From positions 340,369 to 404,368 of the forward strand of contig NZ_FXZK01000004.1 of the NCBI RefSeq assembly GCF_900184895.1: a DNA stretch of 64,000 nt, in the 5' to 3' direction. The stretch is from Flavimaricola marinus. GTDB taxonomy: Bacteria; Pseudomonadota; Alphaproteobacteria; Rhodobacterales; Rhodobacteraceae. The position numbers were made by a program, and so were the translations under genes. Shown here piece after piece: positions 10,140 through 18,382 of this stretch (within the stretch, counting starts at the first letter, position 1; every line of letters begins with the position of its first letter). The notes below the pieces were generated by a model. It did no database searches, was not told where the DNA came from, and saw nothing but the letters and a program-made list of their open reading frames with translations.

Positions 10140-11360
10140 TCAGTCGCTTGCCGCCTCGTCGCTTTCGGGCCGGGCCATGAGAAACAACCCGATGCAGAGC
10201 ACTGTCAGGATCGCGGACAGAAGAAACGGCGCGCCCGGCAGGTAAAACGGCGCACTGTCATGCGTGAAGTAGTAGAACGTCTGCGTCATGATCAGCGGTG
10301 CAAAGATCACGGCGACCGAGTTGATTGCGGCCAGAGTGCCTTGCAACTCGCCCTGCTGGTTGTCGTCGGCGGTTTGCGACATGATCCCTTGCAGCGCGGG
10401 ACCGGCGACCGCCCCGAGTGCGGCGAAGATGGTGAACGCCAGTGCCAGCCAGCCGACGGTGACGAAGCCCAGCAGGACGAAGGCCAAGACCTCGAAGCCC
10501 AGCCCGTAGATCACCGCCCGCCGTTCTCCGATCAGCCGCAGGATGGGCCGCATCAGCACCCCCTGCACCACGGCGATCGCGACCCCGTAGATCCCGAGCG
10601 AGACCCCCACCATCCCCGGCCCCCAGCCGAAGCGTTCCTGTCCGTAGTAGGCCCAGATTGCCGGATAGACGAAGAAGGCGATGCCGTAGACGAAGATCAG
10701 CAGCAGGAGCGGCCGCAGCCCCGGCAAGGCCCCCACATGCTTGAACGCCCCGAGTGGATTCGCCCGTTTCCATGAAAACGGCCTGCGTATCCGGTCGGTT
10801 ACCGTCTCTGGCAGGATGAAGTATCCAAAGCCGAAATTCGCCATCGCCAGCACGGCCGCCGCATAGAACGGAGCCCGTGTTCCGAACTCCGCCAGTGCCC
10901 CGCCGATCAGCGGCCCGAGCACGAAACCGATGCCGAAGGACGCCCCGATCAGCCCGAAGTTGGCGGATTTCTCTTCGGGTTTCGAGATGTCGGCCATATA
11001 GGCCATCGCGGTGGACTGGGTCGCCGCGGTGATCCCCCCGACAAGCCGCCCGAACAGCAGCAGCCAGATCGTGCCGGCCACCGCCATGACGACATAGTCG
11101 AGCGCCATGACCACCAGTGAGGTCAGCAGCACCGGCCTGCGCCCGAACCTGTCCGACAGGTTGCCCAGAAGTGGCCCGAAGATGAACTGCATCACCGCAA
11201 AGATCGTCGCCAGAACGCCGCCCCAGACCGCGGCCTGCCCGAGATCGCCGCCCTGCACCTCGCGGATGAGGTCCGGCATCACCGGCAGGATCAGCCCGAT
11301 GCCCATCGCGTCGATGACGATGGTGATGCAGATGAAAATGACGGGCAGACGGCTGGTCAT
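10140..11360 (-). CDS. MFS transporter, TetA-like drug:H+ antiporter family
   Basis: A 406-residue major facilitator protein with 12 predicted membrane segments. The motif A loop between TM2 and TM3 is GNLSDRFGRRPVLL; the TM4-5 region has GRLVGGITAAT and the TM5 antiporter-type motif GASFGIGFVLGPLIGG, which marks the DHA1/TetA efflux group. The start ATG at 11360 (MTSRLPVIFICI) is preferred to the longer form beginning at 11414 because TM1 begins immediately. It lies 43 bp downstream of pcaB on the same strand and is probably the last gene of the pca transcript, so it could export or import an aromatic intermediate; that role is inference. Confidence 0.85.
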   Translation of the reverse strand: MTSRLPVIFICITIVIDAMGIGLILPVMPDLIREVQGGDLGQAAVWGGVLATIFAVMQFIFGPLLGNLSDRFGRRPVLLTSLVVMALDYVVMAVAGTIWLLLFGRLVGGITAATQSTAMAYMADISKPEEKSANFGLIGASFGIGFVLGPLIGGALAEFGTRAPFYAAAVLAMANFGFGYFILPETVTDRIRRPFSWKRANPLGAFKHVGALPGLRPLLLLIFVYGIAFFVYPAIWAYYGQERFGWGPGMVGVSLGIYGVAIAVVQGVLMRPILRLIGERRAVIYGLGFEVLAFVLLGFVTVGWLALAFTIFAALGAVAGPALQGIMSQTADDNQQGELQGTLAAINSVAVIFAPLIMTQTFYYFTHDSAPFYLPGAPFLLSAILTVLCIGLFLMARPESDEAASD

Positions 11361-11403
11361 TGGCGCTCCGATGTCGTGCCCGTTTGGGTTTACCGTGATC
11401 CGG

Positions 11404-12738
11404 CTAGTTTGCAAGCTCCGCCGCGGTTGCCGCGAAAGCCCGTGCCTCGGAGGGCGCGAGCCCGAGTTGCGCGCCCATGTCGAAGACGTCGTCGAGCGAC
11501 AGGTCGGGATAGGCCGCGCGCGCCAGATCGGGCAGGGGCGTGCCGTCGCTCAGGCAGGTGGCACAGAGCGATTTGACCGCCGCCTGTGCGTCGGGCCGGG
11601 GCAGCGTTTCAGAGAGCCGGAAGCTGAGCGCCTCGGCAAAGATCAGCCCGCGCCCGTCGTCGAGATTGGCCCGCATCTGTGCCGGGTCGGCGACGGTGCT
11701 GTTGATCAGCTCTTCGGCCAGGGCCAGAGACCGTCCGAGACCGAGGCAAATCTGCGGAAAGCTCAGCCATTCGCTGATCCATGCTGCCCCATCCCGCTGT
11801 TGGCGGTGGACCTGTGCGCTTTGCATGACGCTGTTCAACCCGACGATTTGCGCCGCGATGGCCATAAGCACCGTTGGCCCGACGGGGTTCTGCTTTTGCG
11901 GCATGGTCGACGACCCGCCCGCCGCACCGGACCGCGCCTCGGAGATGCCGCTTTGCGCCATGAGCGCCAGATCGGCCCCGATCTTGCCCAGGGCCCCGGT
12001 CACTTGCGTGATCCACGCCGAGAGCCCGGCGATGCCGCTGCGGTCGCTGTGCCAGCTGTGCCCCGGATCGTTCAGCCCCAAGCCGGCGGCGAGGTCTGCC
12101 CGCACCTGTGGGCCGGCATCGCCCATGACGGACAACGTCCCCGCCGCGCCGCTGAGGCTGACCCGGAGCACCGCGTCGCGCTGGGCGGGCAATTGTTTGA
12201 GCAGGGTCAGCAACGGCCAGCCCCATGAGGCGACCATCGCCCCGAAGGTGGTGGGCGTGGCGACCTGTCCGTAGGTCCGGCCCGCCATGATCGTTTCGGC
12301 CTCTGCCTCGGCCAGTTTGCCCAAGGCGGTCACGATCCCGACGAGCCGTTTCTCGGCAAGGCTGAGCACCTGACGCAGCCGCAAGGCCAGCCCGGTGTCC
12401 ATGATGTCCTGCGACGTTGCCCCGTAGTGCACCCAGGCCGCATGTTCGGGCGCTGTCATCTCGCCCCGGAAGGACGCGAGCAGCGCCGGAACGGGCACGG
12501 CGTTCTTACCGGTGGCCGAAGCCAGTGCCGCCGGGTCGATCTGGATTTCCATGGCCGCCCGCTGGATCGCCTTGGCGCTGACGTCTGGCACGATTCCGGC
12601 CTTGGCCTGCGCCTGTGCCAATGCGCCCCAGACCAGCAGCATGGCCCGAAGCTCTGCCGTGTCGGTGAACAGCATCGCCGTTTCCCGGTCTTGCATCAGA
12701 TCGCGGAAGATTGCGCTGTCGTAGAGAGAGGCGGACAT
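11404..12738 (-). CDS. pcaB: 3-carboxy-cis,cis-muconate cycloisomerase
   Basis: A fumarase/aspartase superfamily enzyme of the protocatechuate branch of the beta-ketoadipate pathway; it lactonises 3-carboxy-cis,cis-muconate. Seen: VHYGATSQDIMDTGLALR (conserved region 1-2), AGRTYGQVATPTTFG, and the signature GGSSTMPQKQNPVGP. Length about 444 residues, normal. Start MSASLYDS at 12738 is preferred; an upstream ATG at 12747 adds three residues. It is 72 bp downstream of pcaC on the same strand. In many relatives pcaHG lies between pcaC and pcaB; here that space holds no gene. Confidence 0.92.
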   Translation of the reverse strand: MSASLYDSAIFRDLMQDRETAMLFTDTAELRAMLLVWGALAQAQAKAGIVPDVSAKAIQRAAMEIQIDPAALASATGKNAVPVPALLASFRGEMTAPEHAAWVHYGATSQDIMDTGLALRLRQVLSLAEKRLVGIVTALGKLAEAEAETIMAGRTYGQVATPTTFGAMVASWGWPLLTLLKQLPAQRDAVLRVSLSGAAGTLSVMGDAGPQVRADLAAGLGLNDPGHSWHSDRSGIAGLSAWITQVTGALGKIGADLALMAQSGISEARSGAAGGSSTMPQKQNPVGPTVLMAIAAQIVGLNSVMQSAQVHRQQRDGAAWISEWLSFPQICLGLGRSLALAEELINSTVADPAQMRANLDDGRGLIFAEALSFRLSETLPRPDAQAAVKSLCATCLSDGTPLPDLARAAYPDLSLDDVFDMGAQLGLAPSEARAFAATAAELAN

Positions 12739-12810
12739 GGGCGGCACCTGTGGCTGTTTGCGCCGGACTTATCAGGCGGTCAGGGATTGGGCAAACCGGA
12801 TTGGATCCGG

Positions 12811-13206
12811 CTACTCCTTTGCCGCGTCGGCGGCCGCGTCCATCTGCGCCCACATGGCTCGGGCGACCTTGATCGCCTGATTGGAGCGCGGGATGCCGGC
12901 GTAGGTTGCCACGTGCAGGATCACCTCCATGATGTCCTCGCGGCTTGCCCCGTTCTTGGCCGCGACGTGCAGGTGCAGACCCAGCTCTTCGTTCAGACCG
13001 CCCGCGGCGAGGATCGCGACTGTGACCATGGATTTCTCCCGAAGGGTGATCCCGTCCGAGGCCCAGACGGTGCCCCAAAGCCCCTCGGAGGTCAGCTTGC
13101 GGTATTTCTCGTCGAGCGGGGTCATCGCCGCTTCGGTCTTGTCGACGAACTTGTCGCCGAGGATCTCGCGGCGGACCCGGTTGCCTGTCTCGAAGCTGTC
13201 AGACAT
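12811..13206 (-). CDS. pcaC: 4-carboxymuconolactone decarboxylase
   Basis: Decarboxylates gamma-carboxymuconolactone to 3-oxoadipate enol-lactone in protocatechuate degradation. The 131-residue protein belongs to the CMD/AhpD alpha-helical fold: GNRVRREILGDKFVDK near the start, then GLWGTVWASDGITLREKSM, and the helix block LHLHVAAKNGASREDIMEVILH with ATYAGIPRSNQAIKVA. ATG at 13206 is preferred over a TTG two codons upstream. It overlaps the end of pcaD by 8 bp, so translation is coupled. Confidence 0.93.
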   Translation of the reverse strand: MSDSFETGNRVRREILGDKFVDKTEAAMTPLDEKYRKLTSEGLWGTVWASDGITLREKSMVTVAILAAGGLNEELGLHLHVAAKNGASREDIMEVILHVATYAGIPRSNQAIKVARAMWAQMDAAADAAKE

Positions 13207-13999
13207 GGCCAATCTCCTTGAAGAAACCGGTCAGCAGACCGGCGTAGGTTTCGGGGGCTTCGACGCAGGGCAGGTGGCCCGCCCGACGGATCAGCTCGAA
13301 CCGGCTGCCGGGGATCAGATCGACGGTTTCGCGCACCAGATCGGGCGGAGTGGAGCCGTCTTCGGTGCCCGCGATGCCCAGCGTAGGCAGGCGCAGACTG
13401 GCGGTCGTGGTGAAGAAGTCGCTGCCCGCGATGGCCGCGCACACGCCGACATAGCCCTCGGGCGGGGTCGAGATCAGCAGATCGCGCCACATGCCGAAGC
13501 TGGGCCCTGCGCGGAAATCCTTGCCGAACCACCGCTCCAGAATGCCGTCTGCGACGGGCTCCATTCCCGCCTTCTGGACCATACCGATCCGGTCGTCCCA
13601 GAACTGCTTGTGCCCGATCTTGGCCGCCGTATTCGACAGCACCATCGCCCGCACGATGTCCATCCGCTTGACCGCCAGCCCCTGCGCGATCAGCCCGCCG
13701 ACGGAGAGGCCGACGAACACCGCGTCACGGGCCTCGACCGCGTCGCAGACCGCCTCGGCATCCGAGACCAGCGCCCCCATGCTGTAGGGCGGTGTCGGCA
13801 CCGAGGACCGCCCGTGTCCGCGCTTGTCGAACCGCACCAGCCGCAACCCTTCGGGCATCAGCGGCAGGATCGGATCCCACAGCGTGTGGTCGGTGCCGAG
13901 CGAGTTGGCAAAGACGACCGTCGGTGCCTTTGGGTCTGTATTCCCGTCGATGCGGGCGTAAATCTCGGCATCGCTGCTTTGAACGGTGAGCTCTTTCAT
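13199..13999 (-). CDS. pcaD: 3-oxoadipate enol-lactonase
   Basis: An alpha/beta hydrolase (266 aa) that opens 3-oxoadipate enol-lactone to 3-oxoadipate. Nucleophile elbow GLSVGG (Ser in FVGLSVGGLIAQG), acid in GTEDGSTPP, and His in RRAGHLPCVEAPE form the expected triad; RFDKRGHGRSS precedes it. The N-terminus and length are normal for PcaD. It overlaps pcaC by 8 bp and starts 3 bp after the stop of the threonine dehydratase-like gene (14003), so it belongs to the minus-strand transcript that runs from the HAD gene at 16469 to the MFS gene. Confidence 0.92.
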   Translation of the reverse strand: MKELTVQSSDAEIYARIDGNTDPKAPTVVFANSLGTDHTLWDPILPLMPEGLRLVRFDKRGHGRSSVPTPPYSMGALVSDAEAVCDAVEARDAVFVGLSVGGLIAQGLAVKRMDIVRAMVLSNTAAKIGHKQFWDDRIGMVQKAGMEPVADGILERWFGKDFRAGPSFGMWRDLLISTPPEGYVGVCAAIAGSDFFTTTASLRLPTLGIAGTEDGSTPPDLVRETVDLIPGSRFELIRRAGHLPCVEAPETYAGLLTGFFKEIGHV

Positions 14000-14002
14000 G
14001 GG

Positions 14003-14974
14003 TTAGTCCTTTTCGGCCAGCACATCAGCGAAGAGGCCGGGATCGACGTTGCCGCCAGAGGCGACCGCAATCACGGCGGGTCCGCCGACTGTTTCGGGGT
14101 GGAACAGGGCCGCGGCAAGGGCCACGGCGCCTCCGGGTTCGAGAACCACGCGCAGGTGCCGGAAGGCCGCCCGCATCGCCGCCCGCGCCTCGGCATCGGT
14201 GACCACCAGACCGGGCCCGCAGAGCCGCTGCATGATCGGAAATGTCAGCTGACCGGGGCTGATCGTGATCACCGCGTCGCAGATGGAGCCGGAGGCCGAG
14301 GCGTTCCGCTCGATCTGCCCGGAGATCAGCGACCGCGCGACATCGTCAAAGCCTGCCGGTTCGACGGGCCGCGCCCTCAGTCCCGGTGCCTCTGCCTCGA
14401 GCGCCAGAGCGATCCCGGAGGTCAGCCCGCCGCCGCCGCAGCAGACCAGAACGTCCGCCTCGGTCACGCCGTATTCGGCAGCCTGAGCGGCGATCTCCAG
14501 CCCGACGGTGCCTTGCCCGGCGATGACTTCGGGTTCGTCGAAGGGCTTGATCAGGGTCAGGCCCCGCTCGGCCGCAAGCTGTGCGCCGATGGTGTCCCGG
14601 TCTTCGTTGACCCGGTCATAGAGCACGACCTCGGCGCCGAGCCCCTTGGTGCCTTCGATCTTGGCGATCGGCGCGTCGGAGGGCATCACGATGACCGCGG
14701 AAATGCCGTGCTCTTTGGCTGCTCGCGCCACGCCTTGCGCGTGGTTGCCCGACGAGAACGCGATCACGCCGCGCTGCCGGATTTCCGCAGGCAGGGCGGA
14801 GACCGCCGCCCAGCCGCCCCGCGCCTTGAACGAGCCGGTGATTTGCAGAGCTTCGGCCTTGACCAGCACCTTGCGCCCGGCGATCGCGTCCAGACCGTAG
14901 GACGACAGGAGCGGCGTGTGGTGCACGTGCCCCTCTATGCGCCGGGCGGCGGCGCGGATCATGTCGATGTTCAT
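14003..14974 (-). CDS. PLP-dependent threonine/serine dehydratase family protein
   Basis: A fold-type II PLP enzyme of 323 residues. Seen: the PLP-lysine motif QITGSFKARGGWAA (Lys in SFKxRG), SSGNHAQGVARAA for substrate/cofactor binding, the glycine loop VCCGGGGLTSG that binds the PLP phosphate, and AVASGGNVD near the C-terminus. The absence of a C-terminal ACT regulatory domain points to the catabolic threonine dehydratase, serine racemase or hydroxyaspartate ammonia-lyase subgroup; the sequence does not decide which. It overlaps the upstream hydrolase gene by ATGA (14971-14974) and is followed after 3 bp by pcaD. Confidence 0.87.
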   Translation of the reverse strand: MNIDMIRAAARRIEGHVHHTPLLSSYGLDAIAGRKVLVKAEALQITGSFKARGGWAAVSALPAEIRQRGVIAFSSGNHAQGVARAAKEHGISAVIVMPSDAPIAKIEGTKGLGAEVVLYDRVNEDRDTIGAQLAAERGLTLIKPFDEPEVIAGQGTVGLEIAAQAAEYGVTEADVLVCCGGGGLTSGIALALEAEAPGLRARPVEPAGFDDVARSLISGQIERNASASGSICDAVITISPGQLTFPIMQRLCGPGLVVTDAEARAAMRAAFRHLRVVLEPGGAVALAAALFHPETVGGPAVIAVASGGNVDPGLFADVLAEKD

Positions 14975-15792
14975 TGCATGGCCTCCAGCCATTGGGTCAA
15001 GGCGGCCACGGCCGCCGGTTCGTCGAGAAACGGCACATGCCCCCGATCGGGGATGTCGGCCCGGATCATGTCGGGCCTGCGTCGCGACATTTCGTCGGCG
15101 GTGTCCTTGCTCAGCAGGTCGGAGTTCGCCCCGCGGATCAATGCCAGCGGCAGCCCCTCGAAACCGTCGAACAGCGGCCAGAGATCGGGCACCGGCTGCG
15201 CGCCGCCGTTCTTGAAGATCTCGGCCAGCCGCGGGTCGTATCGCAGATCGAGCCCGTCGTCCGTTTCCACGTAGTGCGCCTGCACTTCGGCCAGCCAACG
15301 CTGGTGCGGCACGTCGGCGAAGTGGGTCCAGAGGTTCGCCCTGTTGCGGGCTGCCTCCTCGTAGGTTTTCTCCTTTGGCCGCTGCCCCACATAGCCGGAT
15401 ATGATCGAAAGCCCCTTGCTTTCGATCACTGGCCCGATGTCGTTGAGGGCGACGCCGAGCAGCCGCTCCTGGGCGATGGCGGCGAGCGTCATCGCGATCA
15501 GCCCGCCGCGCGATGTGCCGAGAATGGCCACCCTTTTCAGCCCGAGATGGTCGAGCAGACCCAGAACGTCCTGCGCCTCTTGTGGGATGGTGTAGGTGGC
15601 GGGGTCGGCCCAATCGGATTTTCCCCGCCCCCGGTAATCCAGCCGGATCAGCCGCGTGCCCTTGAGGTGCGGGGCGACGTGGTCGAAATCGGCGCCATTG
15701 CGGGTGAGACCGGCGAGGCAGAGGACGGGCAGTCCGGTGCCGTCGTCGCTGTAGTGCAGGCGAGTGCCGTCGGCGGCAGAGTAGTCTGGCAT
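14971..15792 (-). CDS. Alpha/beta hydrolase
   Basis: A 273-residue alpha/beta-hydrolase. Oxyanion region LCLAGLTRNGADFDHVAPHL, strand-turn RLDYRGRGKSDW, nucleophile elbow LGTSRGGLIAMT (Ser in GTSRGG), and C-terminal His in PDRGHVPFLDEP. It is unlike PcaD in the elbow and lid, so it is not a second enol-lactonase copy by simple inspection; substrate unknown. The start ATG (15792-15790) shares one base with the stop of the HAD gene, and its stop overlaps the dehydratase start, so three genes are translationally chained. Confidence 0.85.
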   Translation of the reverse strand: MPDYSAADGTRLHYSDDGTGLPVLCLAGLTRNGADFDHVAPHLKGTRLIRLDYRGRGKSDWADPATYTIPQEAQDVLGLLDHLGLKRVAILGTSRGGLIAMTLAAIAQERLLGVALNDIGPVIESKGLSIISGYVGQRPKEKTYEEAARNRANLWTHFADVPHQRWLAEVQAHYVETDDGLDLRYDPRLAEIFKNGGAQPVPDLWPLFDGFEGLPLALIRGANSDLLSKDTADEMSRRRPDMIRADIPDRGHVPFLDEPAAVAALTQWLEAMQ

Positions 15793-16469
15793 CAGATCAA
15801 TTCCGGAATGGTGCTCAGGTCGCCCAGGATGTGTTGCGGCGTGGCGTAGAGCCTGTCGACCGGCTCGCCCGCACGGTTCACCCATACGGTTGTAAAGCCG
15901 TAGCCGGATGCGCCTGCGGCGTCCCATCCGTTGGAGGAGACGAACAACACGCTCTCAGGCGCGCAGCCAAACCTTGCGCCGACCATGTTGTAGACCAATT
16001 CGTGCGGCTTGAAGACACCGACGTCTTCGACCGACAGCACCGCGTCGAGGTGATCGCCGATCCCCGCGTTCGTCACCGCCGTCTTCAACATCTGCGGTGT
16101 GCCGTTCGACAGAATCGCCGTTTTCAAACCGCGCTCCTTGAGGGTGGCGAGCATTGTGGGCACTTCGGGGTAGGCCTCCAGCGTCTCGTAGAGCTTGAGC
16201 AGCCGGGCGCGCAGCGGCGGATCGTCCAGCCCGGCGGCTTCCATCGCCCAATCCAGCCCGTCTTGGGTGACCTGCCAGAAATCGCAGTGCTGTTCGGCCA
16301 CGGCCCGCAGCCACGTGTATTGCAGCTGTTTCAGCCGCCAATCCCGTGCCAGTTGCGGCCAGAGTGCGGCAAGCGCCTCCTGTCCCGGCTCTGCTGCGGC
16401 GGCCCGCGCCGCGGCGTTCACGTCGAACAACGTGCCGTAGGCATCAAAGACGCAGGTGGTGATGGTCAT
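15792..16469 (-). CDS. Haloacid dehalogenase, type II (HAD superfamily)
   Basis: A 225-residue HAD protein with the features of (S)-2-haloacid dehalogenases: CVFDAYGTLFDV (nucleophilic Asp in FDAYGTLFDV), ILSNGTPQML (Ser/Asn), VFKPHELVY (Lys) and the hallmark SSNGWDAAGASGYG with TVWVNR. These motifs are the ones used to distinguish L-2-haloacid dehalogenases from phosphatases of the same fold. It is the first gene of the minus-strand catabolic run that goes on to pcaDCB. Whether it dehalogenates an acid feeding that pathway is inference. Confidence 0.87.
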   Translation of the reverse strand: MTITTCVFDAYGTLFDVNAAARAAAAEPGQEALAALWPQLARDWRLKQLQYTWLRAVAEQHCDFWQVTQDGLDWAMEAAGLDDPPLRARLLKLYETLEAYPEVPTMLATLKERGLKTAILSNGTPQMLKTAVTNAGIGDHLDAVLSVEDVGVFKPHELVYNMVGARFGCAPESVLFVSSNGWDAAGASGYGFTTVWVNRAGEPVDRLYATPQHILGDLSTIPELI

Positions 16470-16632
16470 GCAATGCTCCGAAATCTGGGCCAACAATGCC
16501 CCGCCATGCCCCCTAATGGAAGGCCGGTTTGCGCCTTTGGCCAAGGTTTGTTAGGAACACCGCCGAGCCTAGGGATTCACCGTGCTTGGACGCGCGACCC
16601 CTTCATTCATCCTAGACATCGAGGAGAAGTTC

Positions 16633-17067
16633 ATGACCGAGGTCAAGAGCGGCGACACTGTGCGCATTCACTACACCGGCACGCTGGAAAACGGCGAGAC
16701 ATTCGACAGCTCCGAGGGCCGCGATCCGCTGGAATTCGTGGTCGGTTCGGGCCAGATCATTCCGGGTCTGGACAAGGCCCTTCCCGGCATGACCGTTGGC
16801 GAGAGCAAATCCGTGCCTGTCCCCTGTGCCGAAGCCTACGGCGAAGCCAACCCCGAAGCCCGTCAGGACGTCCCGCGTGAGACGATCCCGGCCGAGCTCC
16901 CCGTCGAGCCGGGTCTGCAATTGCAGATGCAAACCCAGACCGGCCAGGTGATCCCCGTCACTGTTGTCGAGGTCAGCGAAGAGACCGTCGTTCTGGATGC
17001 CAACCATCCGCTGGCCGGCAAGGACTTGACCTTTCAGATCGAATTGGTCGGCGTCGACGCCGCCTAA
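16633..17067 (+). CDS. FKBP-type peptidyl-prolyl cis-trans isomerase (SlyD-like)
   Basis: A 144-residue FKBP with the short SlyD-like arrangement: VKSGDTVRIHYTGTLENGETFDSSEGRDP at the start, FVVGSGQIIPGLDKALPGMTVGE, then the insert-in-flap domain (about residues 70-120, TIPAELPVEPGLQLQMQT region), and a final strand region DLTFQIELV. It lacks the metal-binding His-rich tail of E. coli SlyD. A good ribosome site (GAGGAGAAG) ends 5 bp before ATG 16633, which settles the start in preference to an upstream frame opening at 16582. Its stop overlaps the convergent VOC gene by 4 bp. Function: cytoplasmic proline isomerisation and chaperoning. Confidence 0.9.
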   Translation: MTEVKSGDTVRIHYTGTLENGETFDSSEGRDPLEFVVGSGQIIPGLDKALPGMTVGESKSVPVPCAEAYGEANPEARQDVPRETIPAELPVEPGLQLQMQTQTGQVIPVTVVEVSEETVVLDANHPLAGKDLTFQIELVGVDAA

Positions 17068-17489
17068 TCCTCCATATCGGGTGGCCCCTCCGCTGCGGCG
17101 GCGGGGTCCATCCAGAACGGCTCCCAGATGTGCCCGTCTGGATCCGCCAGAGCGCGTGAATACATGAAGCCGAGATCGCGCGCCGGGGTCGGCTCTGACC
17201 CGCCGTTGGCAAGACCGGCCTCCATCATGGCATCGACGTCGCCCTTGCTGTCACAGGAGAGCGCCAGCATATGCTGGCATTCCTTGCTGGCATCGCCAAC
17301 CGGCATCGACGCGAAGCCCGCGAATTTCTCTTGCGTCAGGATCATTGCATAGATCGAGTCCGATATGACGACGCAAGCGCCGTGCTCATCGCTGAATTGC
17401 TCGTTGATGCTGAATCCGACGGCGGTGTAGAACGCACGGGATCGTTTCAGATCCGTGATCGGCAGGTTGACGAAAATCATTCTGGGCAT
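17064..17489 (-). CDS. VOC-family (glyoxalase/bleomycin-resistance fold) protein
   Basis: A 141-residue vicinal-oxygen-chelate protein: MPRMIFVNLPITDLKRSRAFYTAVGF at the start, CVVISDSIYAMILTQEKF, and the second module GFMYSRALADPDGHIWEPFWMDP with a typical D-P-D-G-H-x-W-E metal-site ending. This form is close to the uncharacterised lactoylglutathione-lyase-like group; catalytic identity is unknown. It faces the FKBP gene tail to tail with a 4-bp overlap and is divergent from the ArsR gene 127 bp away. Confidence 0.85.
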   Translation of the reverse strand: MPRMIFVNLPITDLKRSRAFYTAVGFSINEQFSDEHGACVVISDSIYAMILTQEKFAGFASMPVGDASKECQHMLALSCDSKGDVDAMMEAGLANGGSEPTPARDLGFMYSRALADPDGHIWEPFWMDPAAAAEGPPDMED

Positions 17490-17583
17490 GGCTTGCTCCG
17501 AATCCTTGCGACATTTCAGAGATGCTGCGCCTCGTCCCCGAGCCGGTCAAGAAATATCCGTATTGACCGATTGATAGCTGCGG

Positions 17584-17604
17584 GGTTATGAATAATCCAT
17601 AACC
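17584..17604. promoter_or_regulatory. Perfect 7-bp inverted repeat, probable ArsR-family operator
   Basis: GGTTATG (17584-17590) and CATAACC (17598-17604) are exact reverse complements separated by 7 bases (AATAATC). The repeat ends 12 bp before the start codon of the ArsR-type gene, and part of the half-site recurs in the overlapping GGGCTATGAATGAT just upstream of the start. AT-rich symmetric sites of this size overlapping the start region are typical of autoregulating ArsR-family repressors. Function is inferred; the symmetry is seen directly. Confidence 0.55.
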
Positions 17605-17616
17605 GTGGGGCTATGA

Positions 17617-17946
17617 ATGATCGACACTTCGTCCAGAGACGACCTGTTTCGCGCCCTTGGCGATCCGACCCGGCGGGGCATTTTCGAGCAGTTGTGCCGC
17701 GACGGGGCGCAGACCGTTGCTGCCCTGACGGCCCAAGCGGGGGTGTCGCAACCGGCGGTGTCGAAACACCTCGCGGCCCTCAAGAACGCGGGCCTTGTCA
17801 CCGCCCGCCCCGCCGGGCGCCAAACCCACTACACCGCACGCGCCGAGGGGCTTGCTCCGCTGGCGGACTGGACCCGCGAGATGTCGGCGTTCTGGCAATC
17901 CCGTTTCGACGATCTTGAAAACCTGCTGGCGAGGATGGACCAATGA
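17617..17946 (+). CDS. ArsR-family winged-helix transcriptional regulator
   Basis: A 109-residue winged helix regulator: FRALGDPTRRGIFEQLC, AALTAQAGVSQPAVSKHLAALKNAGLV (recognition helix), and wing PAGRQTHYTARAEG. No metal-binding ELCV-C-type cysteine pair is seen in helix 3, and the partner is a START-type protein, so this is the ArsR/SRPBCC pairing found in many bacteria, where the inducer is unknown. ATG 17617 is chosen for the frame; another ATG at 17613 opens a shadow frame. It overlaps the SRPBCC gene by ATGA (17943-17946). A perfect inverted repeat at 17584-17604 is the likely operator. Confidence 0.9.
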   Translation: MIDTSSRDDLFRALGDPTRRGIFEQLCRDGAQTVAALTAQAGVSQPAVSKHLAALKNAGLVTARPAGRQTHYTARAEGLAPLADWTREMSAFWQSRFDDLENLLARMDQ

Positions 17947-18353
17947 CAACCCCTGTTCCCGAGACACGCTCGGTCGTGATCGAACGCACGTTTCCCTATC
18001 CGCCGGCCAGATTGTGGCGGGCCTTGACCCAACCGCATTTGATGGCGGAATGGCTAATGAAGTCCGACTTCGCCCCCGAAGTCGGGCGCGATTTCACCCT
18101 GACTGGCGATTGGGGCGCTGTCGACTGCACCGTGATCGAGATCGAGCCGGAACGGACGCTGTCCTACACCTGGCGGGCCATGGGCCTTGATAGCGTCGTC
18201 ACGTTCTCGCTGCGCCCGGACGGGTCGGGCACACATTTGCGAATGGAGCAAGCGGGATTCCTGCCCGATCAGGAGCAGAGCTATCGCGGTGCGATCTACG
18301 GCTGGGCCAAGATGTTCGACGCCTTGGAAGCCGTCGTGGCCAAGACCGACTGA
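17943..18353 (+). CDS. SRPBCC / AHSA1-type START-like protein
   Basis: A 136-residue activator-of-Hsp90-homolog-1-like (START-fold) protein: VVIERTFPYPPARLWRALTQPHLMAEWLM at the start, PEVGRDFTLTGDWG, and GTHLRMEQAGFLP then YGWAKMFDALEAVVA. Such proteins form a helix-grip cavity for hydrophobic ligands. Translationally coupled to the ArsR regulator, which suggests that the ligand or the protein is part of the sensing circuit. The small membrane protein gene follows after 29 bp. Confidence 0.88.
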   Translation: MTTPVPETRSVVIERTFPYPPARLWRALTQPHLMAEWLMKSDFAPEVGRDFTLTGDWGAVDCTVIEIEPERTLSYTWRAMGLDSVVTFSLRPDGSGTHLRMEQAGFLPDQEQSYRGAIYGWAKMFDALEAVVAKTD

Positions 18354-18382
18354 CAACAGCAACCGATCGGAGGGAGAAAGAC

